64,000 nucleotides of DNA from Hoplostethus atlanticus (GCA_034670405.1 JAXDDX010000116.1:1107501-1171500); one strand, 5' to 3'. Numbered from the stretch's first letter, positions 11,512 to 41,950 are shown. Translations and numbers: made by a program. The notes: generated by a model from the letters alone, not told the origin.

Positions 11512-11627
11512 CCTCCGGCGGCGCTCAGGGTCAGGGCTGGAGCCGTGACATGATCAGCTATAACATTAAAACCACCTGCCTAATATTGTGTAGGTCCCCC
11601 TCGTGCCACCAAAACAGCTCTGACCCA

Positions 11628-12578
11628 TCAAGGCATGGACTCCACAAGACCTGTGAAGGTGTCCTGTGGTATCTGGCACCAAGACGTTAGCAGCAGATCC
11701 TTTAAGTCCTGTAAATTGCGAGGTGGGGCCTCCATGGATCGGATTTGTTTTTCCAGCACATCCCACAGATGCTCGATCGGATTGAGATCTGGGGAATTTG
11801 GAGGCCAAGTCAACACCTTGAACTCTCTGTCATGTTCCTCAAACCATTCCTGAACAATTTTTGCAGTGTGGCAGGGTGCATTATCCTGCTGAAAGAGGCC
11901 ACTGCCATCAGGGAATACCGTTGCCATGAAGGGGTGTACTTGGTCTGCAACAATGTTTAGGTAGGTGGTATGTGTCAAAGTAACATTCACATGAATGCCA
12001 GGACCCAAGGTTTCCCAGCAGAACATTGCCCAGAGCATCACACTGCCTCCGCCGGCTTGCCTTCTTCCCATAGTGCATCCTGGTGCCATCTTTTCCCCAG
12101 GTAAACAACGCAAACTTCATGTGGCCATCCACAAACATCCACCTTCTTCCATTGCTCCATGGTCCAGTTCTGACACTCACGTGCCCATTGTAGGTGCTTT
12201 CGGTGGTGGACAGGGGTCAGCATGGGCACTGGGGACCGGTCTGCGGCTACGCAGCGGCTACGCAGCGGCTACGCAACCCCATACGCAGCAGTGCGATGCA
12301 CTGCAATTTGTGCTACAGTAGCTCTTTTGTGGGATCGGACCAAACGGGCTAGTCTTCGCTCCCCATGCCTGTCGCCGGTTCACCGGTTGTCCTTCCTTGG
12401 ACCACTTTTGGTAAGTACTAACCACTGCATACTGGGAACACCCCACAAGACCTGCCGTTTTGGAGATGCTCTGACCCAGTCGTCTAGCCATCACAATTTG
12501 GCCCTTGTCAAAGTCGCTCAGATCCTTACACTTGCCCATTTTTCCTGCTTCCAACACATCAACTTCAAGAACTGACAC
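11628..12578 (-). pseudogene. Tc1-like DD34E transposase, frameshifted
   Basis: The catalytic Asp of QQDNAPCH and the Glu of NPIEHLW are preserved in the C-terminal ORF (161 codons). The N-terminal paired-like HTH is in a separate frame (12258-12578), ending in [12 protein letters not shown] where homology is lost. At least two frame changes are needed to read a complete transposase of about 340 residues. A cluster of CTACGCAGCGG repeats at about 12240-12275 marks one disruption. Family assignment is secure; activity is excluded by the breaks. Confidence 0.85.
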
Positions 12579-12693
12579 TGTTCACTTGCTTCCCAATATA
12601 TCCTACTCCTTGACAGGTGCCATTGTAACGAGATAATCAATGTTATTCACTTCACCTGTCAGTGGTTTTAATGTTGTGGCTGATCGGTGTATA

Positions 12694-13910
12694 TGGAGCC
12701 TCCACCTGTGATTTATTTTTACAACGTACATCTAGACACTTTCTACACATATGTATGGCCTTCTTTAGACCTGATAATGCAAATAATTTTAAATACAAAT
12801 CATTAGCATTAGCCTCAGAGGTGCGGAGGTAATACGGTATTGTAACAAAAGTAAGGAATTAAGTATTTTTATTGATCAACTAAACTGGATGAATTTAGTG
12901 GATGAATATCAAACTGAAGTAAGATTTTACTGTCCCATAGCACAGAACATTTAAATCAAGATCTGACATCCTGTTATGGCCAGCCGTATTTTCATTGTGT
13001 TGGAGAGTGAGAGCTATCTTTTCTTGTGAAGATCTGTGTCAATCCACAGGTGACGTTTTCCAGCGCAGGGATTGGCCGATCCAGAAAAGGCCGGTCTATT
13101 TAACTTCCGGGTTCTCTGACGTACGACGAGGGTCGATGTTTGACAGTGGCGACTTTTTCACCATGTGAAAAAGTCCCTTTTTCACATGGTGTTTCCATTA
13201 CTTTGTCCACCAACTGTATTTAGCAGTGAAAGCGCAAACCTTTAACCATGCGATTGCAATATGTTTGCAGAAAAGTTTTCATGCTTTTTAAATGGGCAAT
13301 GCTGCAAAAAAGGAAGCAGGAGTAACCGCTCTAGGATAGCTGAGTTGCCACTCACACATGCCAAATGTTCTATTACACACAACTTTGAAGTAGCTATACC
13401 AAAAATAATTCATAAGGAAGTGATCTGACAGGATTTATGAGCCTTGGTAACATTTGTTGTTCTGTATAAAGTTTGCGCATGACAGCATATTCCCATGGCC
13501 ATGACATGCACAGACGTCAATGAATATTTAACATGTTTACAATCAGTTTGATACATATTTATGATCAGTGTATTTTAGCCTAAATGATTATTCCTGCCTC
13601 ATTTATCATTTTAGATTTACGAGAATACCTGTGGACAGAGGAAGCCCATTACGATCCTGAAGTTTTCTACATTTCTACACATTAATTATTAACTTCCAGG
13701 TAGAACCTGCCTCCCAAAGTTTACGTTCCCATAGTTGTTATATGTGAATTGGAGAGGCACTGCATTTACACGTTATTGCTGTCCACCTCCAGAGCTGCAC
13801 ATGATGGATGACACCTGGATTTTATGCATTTGTTATGTGTCTGAATAGGATGCATGCTAAAGGAAAGGTGGAAAGGGCTCAAGGGCTCATGAGTTCTTGA
13901 TGGCTGATAC
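12694..13910. other. Intergenic, no gene seen
   Basis: The stretch is AT-rich without a supported ORF. A small perfect hairpin (14-base arms, 5-base loop) lies at 13159-13191 around CACCATGTGAAAAA. CpG-containing sequence at 13040-13150 includes GATTGGCCGATC and ACTTCCGGGTTC, promoter-like but with no attached transcript evidence. Confidence 0.45.
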
Positions 13911-13914
13911 AGAC

Positions 13915-14150
13915 GGCAATATTTTCAGTCACCGATAGACGATATTTTGTGCTGATAATCAGTATCTTTAAATTTGACCCTTTTCATGGTAGTCTTCAGT
14001 GTTTCCCCCAGAATGTTATACTTCAGGGTGGAAAAGCTTCTTAAAACAGTATTTAGACCATCATGGGACACTAAAACTCTCCATTGAAAGCCAGATGAAT
14101 GAAATCCTTGTAAATGGGTTAGCACAAAAACGAGGGCCAGGGACAAATAG
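13915..14150 (+). repeat. Dispersed repeat A, uninterrupted copy
   Basis: It contains the marker blocks CAGTATCTTTAAATTTGACC, CAGTGTTTCCCCCAGAAT, GGTGGAAAAGC and GGGACACTAAAACTCTCC. These recur at 19350-20660 (interrupted), 22830-23050, 28060-28290 (minus), 33900-34060 (minus) and about 58100-58190. The family looks like a fish MITE or SINE-like interspersed repeat; its ends are not resolved. This copy preserves the empty site of the Harbinger-like insertion at 19483. Confidence 0.7.
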
Positions 14151-14456
14151 ATGATTTTTGGTGTAGGTGTTTGTGTGTCTTGTTTGAGTTCAATTTGTAC
14201 TGGATTTCAAACCTTTACCTGTCTTTCTTCAACATCACCACCAGGGAGCAGTATCTTCCAGCTGTCAGCGCCCTCCTATCAAAGTAAAAGCCTCATTTAT
14301 TTTCCTCCCTCCTCTTTTTTAAAAAGGAAATTGAAAGCTCGACTGATGCTGCATTCAATGGGAAAGATGGGAGATACAACCTTCCTACGAGAAAATACCG
14401 TTCAAGACATTAATTACTTCTCTCTGTTGTTAATAATCTGTAGGAAAGTTACATAT

Positions 14457-14885
14457 TGTTGAATAAATTCGGATATTTGAAAAAGAGTCTTCGAGTCATG
14501 AATTACTTGAGTATATTTATTAACAAAAAAGCTGCGCTCAGGAGAGATGTACACACAAGGTATGGTATGCAGATCTCTGCCAGAGAGGAGTCTGAGCAGA
14601 GATTATAAGGAAAGAAATAACAGGGGGCTAGTTTCTAAACATCTATGAGGCAAGGTCATGCTTAGTCTGAGCAATGTGTTCTGTGTGAAAGTGCTTCTAA
14701 AAGGTGCATGGAAGGAGGACACGGGACAGGTCTAAACACAATCCACATATTCATACAAGAGCATACATGAAGCACACATGATCTAAGTTACACAAGGCAT
14801 CTAAACAGTTCATTATGTTGTACTAACTAGCACATGTCTAACTAGAATAATAAGGGCACATAGAATCATAAGAAATTCTTCCACA
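14457..14885 (-). repeat. Solo LTR, retroviral/ERV-like, minus orientation
   Basis: The 429-bp unit begins TGTTGAATAA and ends TTCCACA on the + strand, flanked by the perfect 5-bp duplication CATAT (14452-14456 and 14886-14890). Read on the minus strand it has a TATA-like CCTTATAATC (14601-14610), then about 85 bp further an AATAAA signal (14516-14521), then a CA end: U3-R-U5 order. There is no internal sequence, so it is a solo LTR. The ERV rather than Gypsy assignment is tentative. Confidence 0.75.
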
Positions 14886-15116
14886 CATATCCACAAGAAA
14901 AAATTAGACTTGACTTCAAAACCAATTCTTCTCATTTATCAATGAACGTCACTAGTTGCCCAAGATAAGGAATAAAAAAAGCCCTGCCTCCATATTGCTT
15001 TTTTGTATTCTTACCCAGGAAATGTATTTTGTTGTCAACAAAGTTTAAACCAGAGATGATGAATATTATTGCTCCTCCAGATGAAACCAAACCATGATGT
15101 CATCCTCACACCCCCT

Positions 15117-15120
<4 letters not shown>

Positions 15121-15163
<43 letters not shown>

Positions 15164-15170
15164 TGTGTGT
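15121..15170. repeat. (CT)n-(GT)n microsatellite
   Basis: About 39 bp of pure CT followed by ten bases of GT. Confidence 0.95.
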
Positions 15171-15569
15171 ATTGGATCAGACCCATCAGATGTCAATTTA
15201 TGATGTCACCAAACTAACAGTTTAGATGCAACATTGGTCCTGAATGCTCTACTGATGGAATTTTTATTCTTGACCAAGTAATGTTAAATCAGCATTGATT
15301 AATTTGGTCAAAATATATAAGTAGATATTATCTGGGTAAAATAATTTACTTTTCCCTGCAATAAATGCAGGCTGCGCTTTCAGGCCCAGGGTTCCCTCAT
15401 CATTTTCTCCAACGTGAACAGGAAGGTGATGTCAGTGGCAGTAGGAGGTAGAGGAGGAGTGGGAGGAGACCGGATGAAGACATGGTGTTTTTAATTTATA
15501 TTTTATATAAATGTTAATAAATAAATGTAAATACATTCATTTATTTTTTTATTTTTTTAACTCAAAATG

Positions 15570-16200
15570 TATGTCATGGTCAGTGTGCCACTTCCGGCTC
15601 AGCTGCTGGTCTAGAATCGGTTTCTATGATTTTCTCTCAGTATTTAGAGCGTTGGCTGGACAGTGGAAACTGATAAGAGATCAGCGCTCAGGTATTACTC
15701 TGGCATTTATTTGTTCCAATCAGAGGCGTTTAGCCAGAGGGTTGAGGCGTCAAGTGTTAGAGTCAGTAGGATTAGTGTTAGGCACACATCTTTCTCTCTC
15801 TTCCTTCAATGCTGGCTGAGGATGGTAGCAGAGTCTCATTGTGTGATCATGTGATTGGACTGAGTTTAAGAGGGAGGTTTGAACTGGGGCTCTGCCTTTT
15901 CCTCTTGGTAAGGCCATGGTGAGTGAGCACATGGTGCTCACTTGGAGGTAGACAAAGGCCTACCAATTTTGAGTGACTGCTATGCCCTTCAGCCCTGCCC
16001 GGATTGTTTTGTTTTTCTATTTACGACACCTTTTAAATGATTCAACCATAATAAACTGACTGGAAGAAACCAGAGGAGACGCAAGAGCTGGTCGCTCCAG
16101 CTGAAGCCAAGGCTTGGGCTGGCCTACCCCATACTGGTGAGCTCTGCAGCAAACATCATACCTTCAGCCAGCATTCTTCCTTTTTCACTACATTCCATAT
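15570..16200 (+). repeat. Possible LTR-like sequence, ends unresolved
   Basis: The sequence starts near TGTCATGGTCAGTGTGCC and contains an AATAAA signal about 480 bp further on (near 16051). It then has a GC-richer tail ending near TTCACTACA. This resembles LTR architecture, but I could not find a matching target duplication. It may be a truncated LTR or unrelated unique DNA. Confidence 0.3.
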
Positions 16201-17070
16201 CTCACCATAAAAACACCTTTTGTTAGATTAGCCCGAAGGCTTTTCGTAACACAAACTTTACAGATTAACCAGGAAACATGCAGTAAATTACACGACTTTG
16301 CCTCCAAAATAAAAACATTACGTAGGCCCTTCATGACGTGATGCAGTGGTAAAACAAAGGGAAGGTAAACTATGACTTCCAGTCAGTGATCATCATAAGG
16401 CAAAGAACCATCAATGGAAACAAAAATAAAATAAGTTTTCAGAATAAAATTGCTTATGTGTCGATATTTTTTAAAATAAAATGTCACTATTTTTACTACA
16501 TTTTCATATTTTCATTTGTTTTTTTTCTTTGTTTCAGTAAGTTTTACTGCTACTATTTTGCTGTGTTCATACTTTTTAGTCATACATCCATCACACATAC
16601 ATACACACATTAACATCTTCTGTGTTGTAATTGTTGGTTGTGTATGTAATATATACCCCCCAATTTGCTCTATTCTTTCTTGTATTCTGTTTTCTTTGCT
16701 GCATTTATTACTATTTGCTGCTACCACCCAATTCCCCCACAGGGATCACACGGATCATCACAGGTGTCATCTATTTTTTCCCCTTTTTTCCCTTAAAAGA
16801 CGCTATCCTTATTTAACTTTAATTCATTTGATATTACTTACTATGATAAATTATATGGATTTATGTCATAAACATTTACATCATCCAAAAAACGTTTGTA
16901 ATCTTGCAAATAAAAAGGAGGGTAAACAACAGAAACTGTATTTTTAATTCAGTAGAGAATACTCATCAAATTCTTTATTTTCACCTTGGTACTTTGCATT
17001 ACTCAAAAACGTTGCAATATATGTTAATAATTTGTATTTGATTTGTTAAATACTTTTATCTCGAAAAGCT
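16201..17070. other. AT-rich intergenic sequence upstream of tesk1
   Basis: Long T- and A-rich stretches with no supported ORF. Short ORFs rich in Phe and Ile are composition artefacts. Confidence 0.5.
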
Positions 17071-17074
17071 GAGT

Positions 17075-17198
17075 ACCGGAAGTTCTATATGTTATTATCG
17101 CCGTCTTGACTCTGTTTCATTATGATGGTCGCCCCAGCAAGCCGCTCGTCAAACTGCGAATCCAGACGGGATTATCAACCGCAGACGCCGCCGAACTG
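17075..17198 (+). promoter_or_regulatory. tesk1: Candidate tesk1 promoter and non-coding first exon
   Basis: An ETS-family site ACCGGAAGT (17075-17083) is followed by CpG-richer sequence that ends at a consensus splice donor, AACTG|gtgagc after 17198. An ATG at about 17121 opens a short frame up to the donor, so this exon could encode a small upstream peptide or simply be 5' UTR. The next part of the transcript would lie upstream of the tesk1 start at 18635; the acceptor is not determined. The link to tesk1 is inferred from position and strand. Confidence 0.45.
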
Positions 17199-17769
17199 GT
17201 GAGCAACATATACGTCTTTAATTTAACATGACAACATTTGGAATAAATCCACATTTTCGTACAAACTGACGTGAAAAGAGAGGTGAGCCGTCGACTCTCT
17301 CCGGGCAGCCCGACTGTCATTGAGCCTTTCCGGTGATAATATTAGGATTTTTTCTCTATTACCTAGTGTAAATAACATTTTTCGTCTTAGATATCCCTAG
17401 ATATAAATTATGATGAACAGTTATCATCTGAGGATGATCTAAAATCAATATGATCGAGGCCTGTCATTATTCCCAAGCCTAACGCAGTTGTAATTCAGCG
17501 GCTGTCTCTTTATCCTATGGAGGTTATGGCTTATCGCCCTGTAAGGTGATTCTCGTGGACACCATACTTGGAATGATGGAGTGGAATGATTTTGAGTTAA
17601 TGTAAATGAGCAATAAGGTCTTTGAATTGGCAAATGTGACGGAATCAATGCGGGTAACCCACTGGGCTGTATGGAATAAGGCGCTTTGCTATTAAAATGT
17701 GGTTGATCGTAATTTCTCATCGTGGTCTTTAAGCCTGCTGTCAAAGCGAAGACGAAAAATCACCATTTT

Positions 17770-17890
17770 ATTCCTATAATATTCGTACAGGGACTTATAG
17801 TGCATCTGCGACTCAATAGCTGACCAATAGTACTTTTTTATCCCCTGAGATATCCGTATAACATTCCTATAATATTCTTATAGGGACTGA
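17770..17890 (+). repeat. CCTATAATATTCCTATAGGGAC repeat fragment
   Basis: Short units of the type TTCCTATAATATTC followed by CTATAGGGACT recur here and on both sides of the solo LTR at 26500-27430. They look like fragments of one dispersed AT-rich repeat. Confidence 0.6.
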
Positions 17891-17899
17891 AGCATGGCA

Positions 17900-18634
17900 C
17901 CTTGCTGCTGGCCCCTCCTCCATTCTCCCGGTACCGTTCAGTAGTAGCTCAGCAGCATCGTCCCCCCTCTGTCAAGCTAACGGGATGACGGAGTGAGGCG
18001 AGCCTCCGCGGCTACCGACGCGCTGAAGCTACGTTCATGGACTGTAAGAATCCGCAGGACCATACCTGAAGGCGACTCGGGGAGAGAGGGCTGCTAGAAG
18101 ATTTCGGTGAATTAACTGTTAACTGACACTTCCTTGAAGGGAAATTCTCTTTTGGTTTTCCCACGTGTTAGGGAGGTCGGGTCAACCGCAGAGCAGGGCC
18201 ACTGGAGCTGCTAGAGATTCACTTCCTTGCCCAAGGACACCTCAGCAGGGCGGATGCTTGAACCCAGGTTTTCTGGTTGAAGCACGAAGGATCTTTTTAC
18301 ATCCTGTGGCATCAATATACGATTCCTAAAGGATATTAGATATCATTTATAGTTTTGCTGTGATCTTATTCTAGGATTACCACAGGTCTATTTTTGTAAG
18401 AGTGGAATCTGGAGAGCAAATGCAACTAGTCTTGAAATAAGGTGTAGACTAGATTTACTGTCAGTTAACATCCTCTCTGCACAAAGAAGGCGTTAATTTT
18501 CTGAAACCATGGTGGTGGGAGCCGCCGCCATCTGGTGCTCTAGGACTAGTGCGGTTTAACCGCTGCTGGTGCGCTTTGGTTACCCTTTGGGACGGAGGAG
18601 AGCAATCATAACGTGGCGGTCTGCCGGCGTCGCG
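17900..18634 (+). other. tesk1: Probable tesk1 5' UTR sequence
   Basis: The sequence is CpG-rich (for example CTCCGCGGCTACCGACGCGC at about 18005) and runs up to the start codon. The frame is open 22 codons above the ATG at 18635 (from about 18569). I chose that ATG because the family starts close to its acidic N-terminal leader and no upstream methionine is conserved. Exact transcript boundaries are not determined. Confidence 0.4.
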
Positions 18635-37323
<18,689 letters not shown>

Positions 37324-38360
37324 GCGGAGCTCAAAATGGATTTGGCCTTGAACTTGCGAGATGCACAGGCACTAAGCACTAACTAGCAAGTGACCAGATC
37401 ATTTCTACAACGTTACTATTAAAAAACTGAATCAAAGTTTGACTCTCAACACAGAATTGTGCTGGTAGCGCTTTGAACTTACAGCAAGCAGTGGGAAAGT
37501 GTGATAACTTGTTTTAGAGAGCACCGCCTGGTCGGCTGGAGGATTAAACACAACTAAATCATCCACTTTAACATGGCGTGGCTGTGTGATACCGAGATGG
37601 GGCTGAGCCAGAAACAGCTGAACTAAACGGAACAAAGCTAAAAACAAACTGAGCTGAATGAGCTGATCTGATCTCTGACCAGTCAGGGACAACAACGTAG
37701 TACTGCCGCTGGCATGGTGCTGACCTAAACCGAGCAGCTAGATTGACTTTGAGGGATGCACTCGCTCAACTCTACTGAACCAAATCAAACTTAAGTTAAT
37801 CTGTACTGTACTGTGCTGGCCCGAATATTTAGTTTAATTCTGAAGCTGCCCTGGAAAAGAACAAAAATGTGACCAGTGCTTACTGATATTGTTCAGCATG
37901 TATACAGGACAGACTAACTCAGCTAATCTGGACCGCTCTGCAATGTTTTCTATGTATATTATTTTTGGACAGTGTTGGATGAATGTCATTTTGATGGTGA
38001 TTCCAAGTCTCTCCCTGTTATGATTCTTAAAAATGGTTGCAGTGATGAAAGTACTCTTATTTGGACATTATCATTGTAATCTTTGGGGAAATGGGGATAC
38101 ATTTCTCATTTTCTATAGTAGGCTTTTGCAGGCCCACCCTATGCTTCATGAAAATAGTGGAAACACGCCTACGCTGTACTGTATCAGCCTGGTTCCAGCG
38201 CAGTTCTTGGACAGAAAGTGAGAACATGTACACAGGGCCAGCACAGTACAGGTACATAAGCATATGTGAAAACACTAACTTTTTTTCTATTTAATATTTT
38301 AGAATTAACAGTAGTTACAGGGGCAATGTTTATAATAGTAATAAAGATGATATACTTCCT

Positions 38361-38415
<55 letters not shown>

Positions 38416-38890
38416 TCTCAGTGGATCAGTTAATCTGCGGGAATTTAAAAAGAGAAACTTTTTATGGGCTTGTCACATTTAATTTATTTATTTTTGCACT
38501 TCTGTTCAGAGCACTTTGTATTAAAATGCCAGGCTGTTGTTTATGTGCTACTGATCCTTTTGTATGAGTATGTGCTTCTGGTCCATCGAACTACAAACCT
38601 TTACTCCTTTAACATCCACTCTCGTGTGTGTGTGTGTGTGTTGATTACTCCATTGTCACGTTTAAAATGGCATGTTAAGCAGGTATGATTACTTTATTGT
38701 ACATATCATTCCACACACTGTGTGTGTATGTGTATTTGAGAGAAAGCTAGAGTGACAAGATAACATTTATCCCATCATTTCAGATGTTCAAGCAATGGTT
38801 TTCTGGTAATTTCCCTGTTCTGTTCGTACGTATGGCAAGAAACCTATGTGCAATAATCGGTTATTAAACAAATATGGTTGTGCATAATCT
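37324..38890 (+). other. tesk1: tesk1 3' UTR (inferred)
   Basis: No further coding sequence follows the stop. ATTAAA at 38863-38868, followed by a TG/T-rich stretch (gttgtgcataatctttcctgtgg), is the best polyadenylation site. A (TG)n tract at 38363-38414 lies inside the UTR. The end position is an estimate. Confidence 0.45.
38363..38414. repeat. (GT)n microsatellite in the inferred tesk1 3' UTR
   Basis: About 52 bp of GT units. Confidence 0.95.
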
Positions 38891-41690
38891 TTCCTGTGGT
38901 TTATTTTGCACTCTGGAGACCTGCTGCTACACTATATATATTACGATATGTGATATTTGCTCCCTTGAAGCTTAGAGGTGCAAGGATATAATAATGCCCA
39001 ACTTATTCCAAGAATTTTTCAGTTTGTCTTCAGTTTGTGTTTTTTTTTTTTTAAATGTATTTATTTTTTTAACCATGGTCGTTGATTGCCTTGGAACCAG
39101 CCCCCCTGAGTCACTGCCACGCCCACTTTTTCAAATCTTCAGATTCTATGGGTCTGGACCTGCTCTCTTCTGAGGTGAGGAATCCAGACACCCCCGAGTC
39201 TGAAGATTTGATTGGATTGTTGCTGTAGGCAGGATATTGAGTATGATCAATGTCATGTCACAATAAGAGGGCGCAAGGAAGTACGGTAGGGAGTGAGCGG
39301 TGTCTGAGAACGTAAACGCTGAACTTGCTATTGAAGTAACCTTAACAAAAGTAAAGGGAACAACTGCTTTAAAAACAACGTAGAATACTTATTGTATGTT
39401 CTGCATGCAAAATCAAAGTTAACGGGAACCATGACTCATTTCAAGAATTCCACGCTATTCCAATGGCCTATGCAGCTCAGCCAGCATTTGTAAGACGATG
39501 CAAGTTAACTGGGTTCGCAAGGTAGAACCTAGAGTAACAATGAAAAAAGCACGAAATATTCAAGTGTATTAAAATAATTTATTTGTTTCACTCATCAGAA
39601 CATTTCAATTGCTTTTAATGCCTCAGCCTAAGCAAACCTGACCTTACACAGCAGAATAAAAATTATCTGCCAAATTTCATTAATGCCCAATACAGATGTT
39701 TGAGAGTCCCTGCGCTGAGGTGGATATTAAAGATACTACACATAGAGGGCAAGTGAGGTCACTGTCAGTCCCAGGCGACAGAACGGTAAGCTTGGACTCA
39801 GACAAGCTCCAACAACCAACCTGACATGCCTTGATTAGAGGGGTGAGGGAGGTCCTTGATAAAGGATAAAGCAGGATTACAGGGTACATTTAGTTCAGGA
39901 AAACACACATCTGTTCTCTGACAAAGCCGCATGCACTGGGTTCTGGGACGGGGTGGGGTTCATGCACGAGGCTGTCACTGTTGAGCCTTCTGGATGCCTA
40001 AATCAACAAAATATCTGTGATGGGAGGTGCCCACTTGATCACCCCAGTGACAGCACTCACACACACCAACTCTGTGTAGCCTTTAGATTAGGTGGCTAGT
40101 GAATGGTGCTGCCTGTGTGATGGCATGCTGGTAAAAGTGCTCACATCATCTTGGTATCCTGTCGCTAGCTACATTTACATGACAAGATTGGCAGATCAGC
40201 TCTTTGCTACTGTGGCTCGTTATCAATATACATTGTTGTGTCCTCCGTGATGTGTGTGACGTGATATGTAACCAAAAACAAAAGAACGCAAGCACAGAGG
40301 ATCGATAGATATCCTGGAAGTTCATTGTGTAAACAATGCATCACGTCTTAACAGTGCTATAGTCTATAGCATGCACAGGTTTAGAACTGTTACCCAGGGG
40401 CCTCCAAAAATAGAAGGGCTTCGAGCTCCAAACCCTTTCTTTCTCCCTGTCTCCCGACAAACCTTTACTAGGCTACCAAACACAGCTGAATATCCAATAA
40501 TATTTATTTTGTTATCTTTTTTGTTACTTTTGTGCAACAAAAACTTTAACCAATGAGTAAACTATTTGTACGGTGTTATTGGATTATATCAGCGTGTGTG
40601 GTGATATGAGAGGGCCAATCACAAGGCTATATATGGCTCATACTTGTAGTCAGTGGGACTCATGTCTCTGAAACAAATTGTCATGGAAAACCCTGTTATT
40701 TTCTAGCTACAGTGCAATGACACACGGACACACGTCATTGAATGTCAAGTCTGAGAGTTTTATGGTTTTTGGTGCATGGTAGCCTCATGACTTTGTTCAT
40801 TAAAGATCCATAATTTGGGTAATTTAGTAATTTATGGGCCCATTTAGATTAGCCACAGTTCTGCATGAAAATAAATCAATTGTATTATACCAGATTGAAG
40901 CTGTCTTTACACTGACTTTACAGAAAGTGTCCCAGTTGTAGCTGTATTCTCCATAGCTCAACAACATTTTTTATTAATTTTTAATAATGGAAATTATATT
41001 ATTATTATTATTTCACTTCTTACGGGCGATATTGAGTTGGAATACGTAGTCTCTTAATGACGCTGCTGGTGTTTATCTTCCGGCTAATTGAAATATTCTC
41101 TGATTGGCTAAACTAAACTGGGCCAATTTGCAATAGTACTTTACATGGGAACTGTGAATAGTACTGAGAACTTGAGGGGTGCAAAACTTTTCAATACAAT
41201 ACAACGCTGTCGATTCGCAGCAACAGTATTTAAAATTACACCTAGTGTATACTTTTTAAAATACCTATACCTATATGTTTTTAAACAGGTAATCTCTCTC
41301 TCCGTCTCTCTCTGCGTTAGAGAAACAGAATAGACCGAAAGTAAAGTGCTTTTGCCTTCAAAATAAAAGTATTGGTGAGTGTACAGAACCACAGAAATCA
41401 TATTAAAATAATCAGACGAATCATTACATTACTATGAAAACACCAGGGCTTAAAATAACTTAGTATTTCATCACTTAAACACAAAAACATGCCAGAAGAC
41501 TTAGAAGGATGTCTACTATCTAGAATAAGTTCATTTCAAGCCAGAGCTGCATACATAAATGACAGATTTATATATAAGGAGATATATACAAGGATGTCAG
41601 AAATATACAAAGAAATTCTCAAACACCAAACAACTTGGAAAGTAACTTGGAACGTTATAACGGTCGATTTTCAGTATCACTCCTGGAGGC
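38891..41690. other. Intergenic region between tesk1 and adissp
   Basis: No supported gene. A short inverted repeat lies at about 39132-39213 (CAAATCTTCAGA and TCTGAAGATTTG). Otherwise it is AT-rich unique sequence. Confidence 0.5.
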
Positions 41691-41729
41691 ATTGTGGGTC
41701 TTATTTTGAAAGGTTTTACCGGAAGTCCC

Positions 41730-41785
<56 letters not shown>

Positions 41786-41950
41786 CGCTCCCTCTCCCTC
41801 TTACACACACACACGCACGCACGCGCACGCACGCACGCACAGTGGTATTTTGCCTCTCAGTACCGCATCTTCCTGGATAAATCTCGGTGTGTCTGTGGGG
41901 AATAATAACACGTCCCTACTGGTATGGATATAGAAAGCATCTCCTAAGCG
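41690..41950 (+). promoter_or_regulatory. adissp: Candidate adissp promoter and non-coding exon 1
   Basis: GCATTGTGGG (about 41689) and an ETS-type ACCGGAAGT (41718-41726) are followed by a long (CT)n tract (41732-41783) and a CA/CG-rich stretch. The segment ends at a strong donor, AAGCG|gtaagt, after 41950. The first downstream acceptor with a coding follow-on is at 47402. Assignment to adissp is inferred from strand, spacing and the absence of another gene. Confidence 0.5.
41732..41783. repeat. (CT)n microsatellite
   Basis: About 52 bp of CT units directly 3' of the ETS-type site. Confidence 0.97.

Larger units (their letters stand above)
8414..11550 (-). mobile_element. Ty3/Gypsy LTR retrotransposon with internal deletions
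   Basis: The element is flanked by the 5-bp duplication TGATC at 8409-8413 and 11551-11555. Its + strand ends are TGTCAAGG (8414) and CCGTGACA (11550), the TG/CA termini of an LTR element. In minus orientation the order is zinc knuckle and protease, RT, RNase H, integrase, 3' LTR, which is the Ty3/Gypsy order. Most of the 5' LTR and gag is missing: the terminal TGTCACGG is followed within about 40 bases by the zinc-knuckle codons. The end of integrase and the start of the 3' LTR are also missing. The body is GC-rich compared with its surroundings. Confidence 0.9.
8402..12693 (-). mobile_element. Tc1-like transposon, split by a Gypsy insertion
   Basis: The two ends of one Tc1-like element are separated by a Gypsy insertion. 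The left TIR begins TACACTGATC at 8404 (after TA at 8402-8403) and resumes as AGCTATAACATTAAAACCAC at 11556. The right TIR ends in GTTGTGGCTGATCGGTGTA at 12691, followed by TA. The transposase is on the minus strand and broken: helix-turn-helix N-terminus at 12258-12578 ([20 protein letters not shown]), middle pieces in other frames (12038-12229, 11908-12180), and the DD34E catalytic C-terminus at 11628-12113 with FQQDNAPCH and PPNSPDLNPIEHLW. Several frameshifts make it inactive. Confidence 0.9.

Noticed and set aside
15570-16200. Confident LTR call
   Set aside because: TG start and AATAAA are suggestive, but no matching 4-6 bp duplication or clean CA end could be found; kept only as a low-confidence feature.
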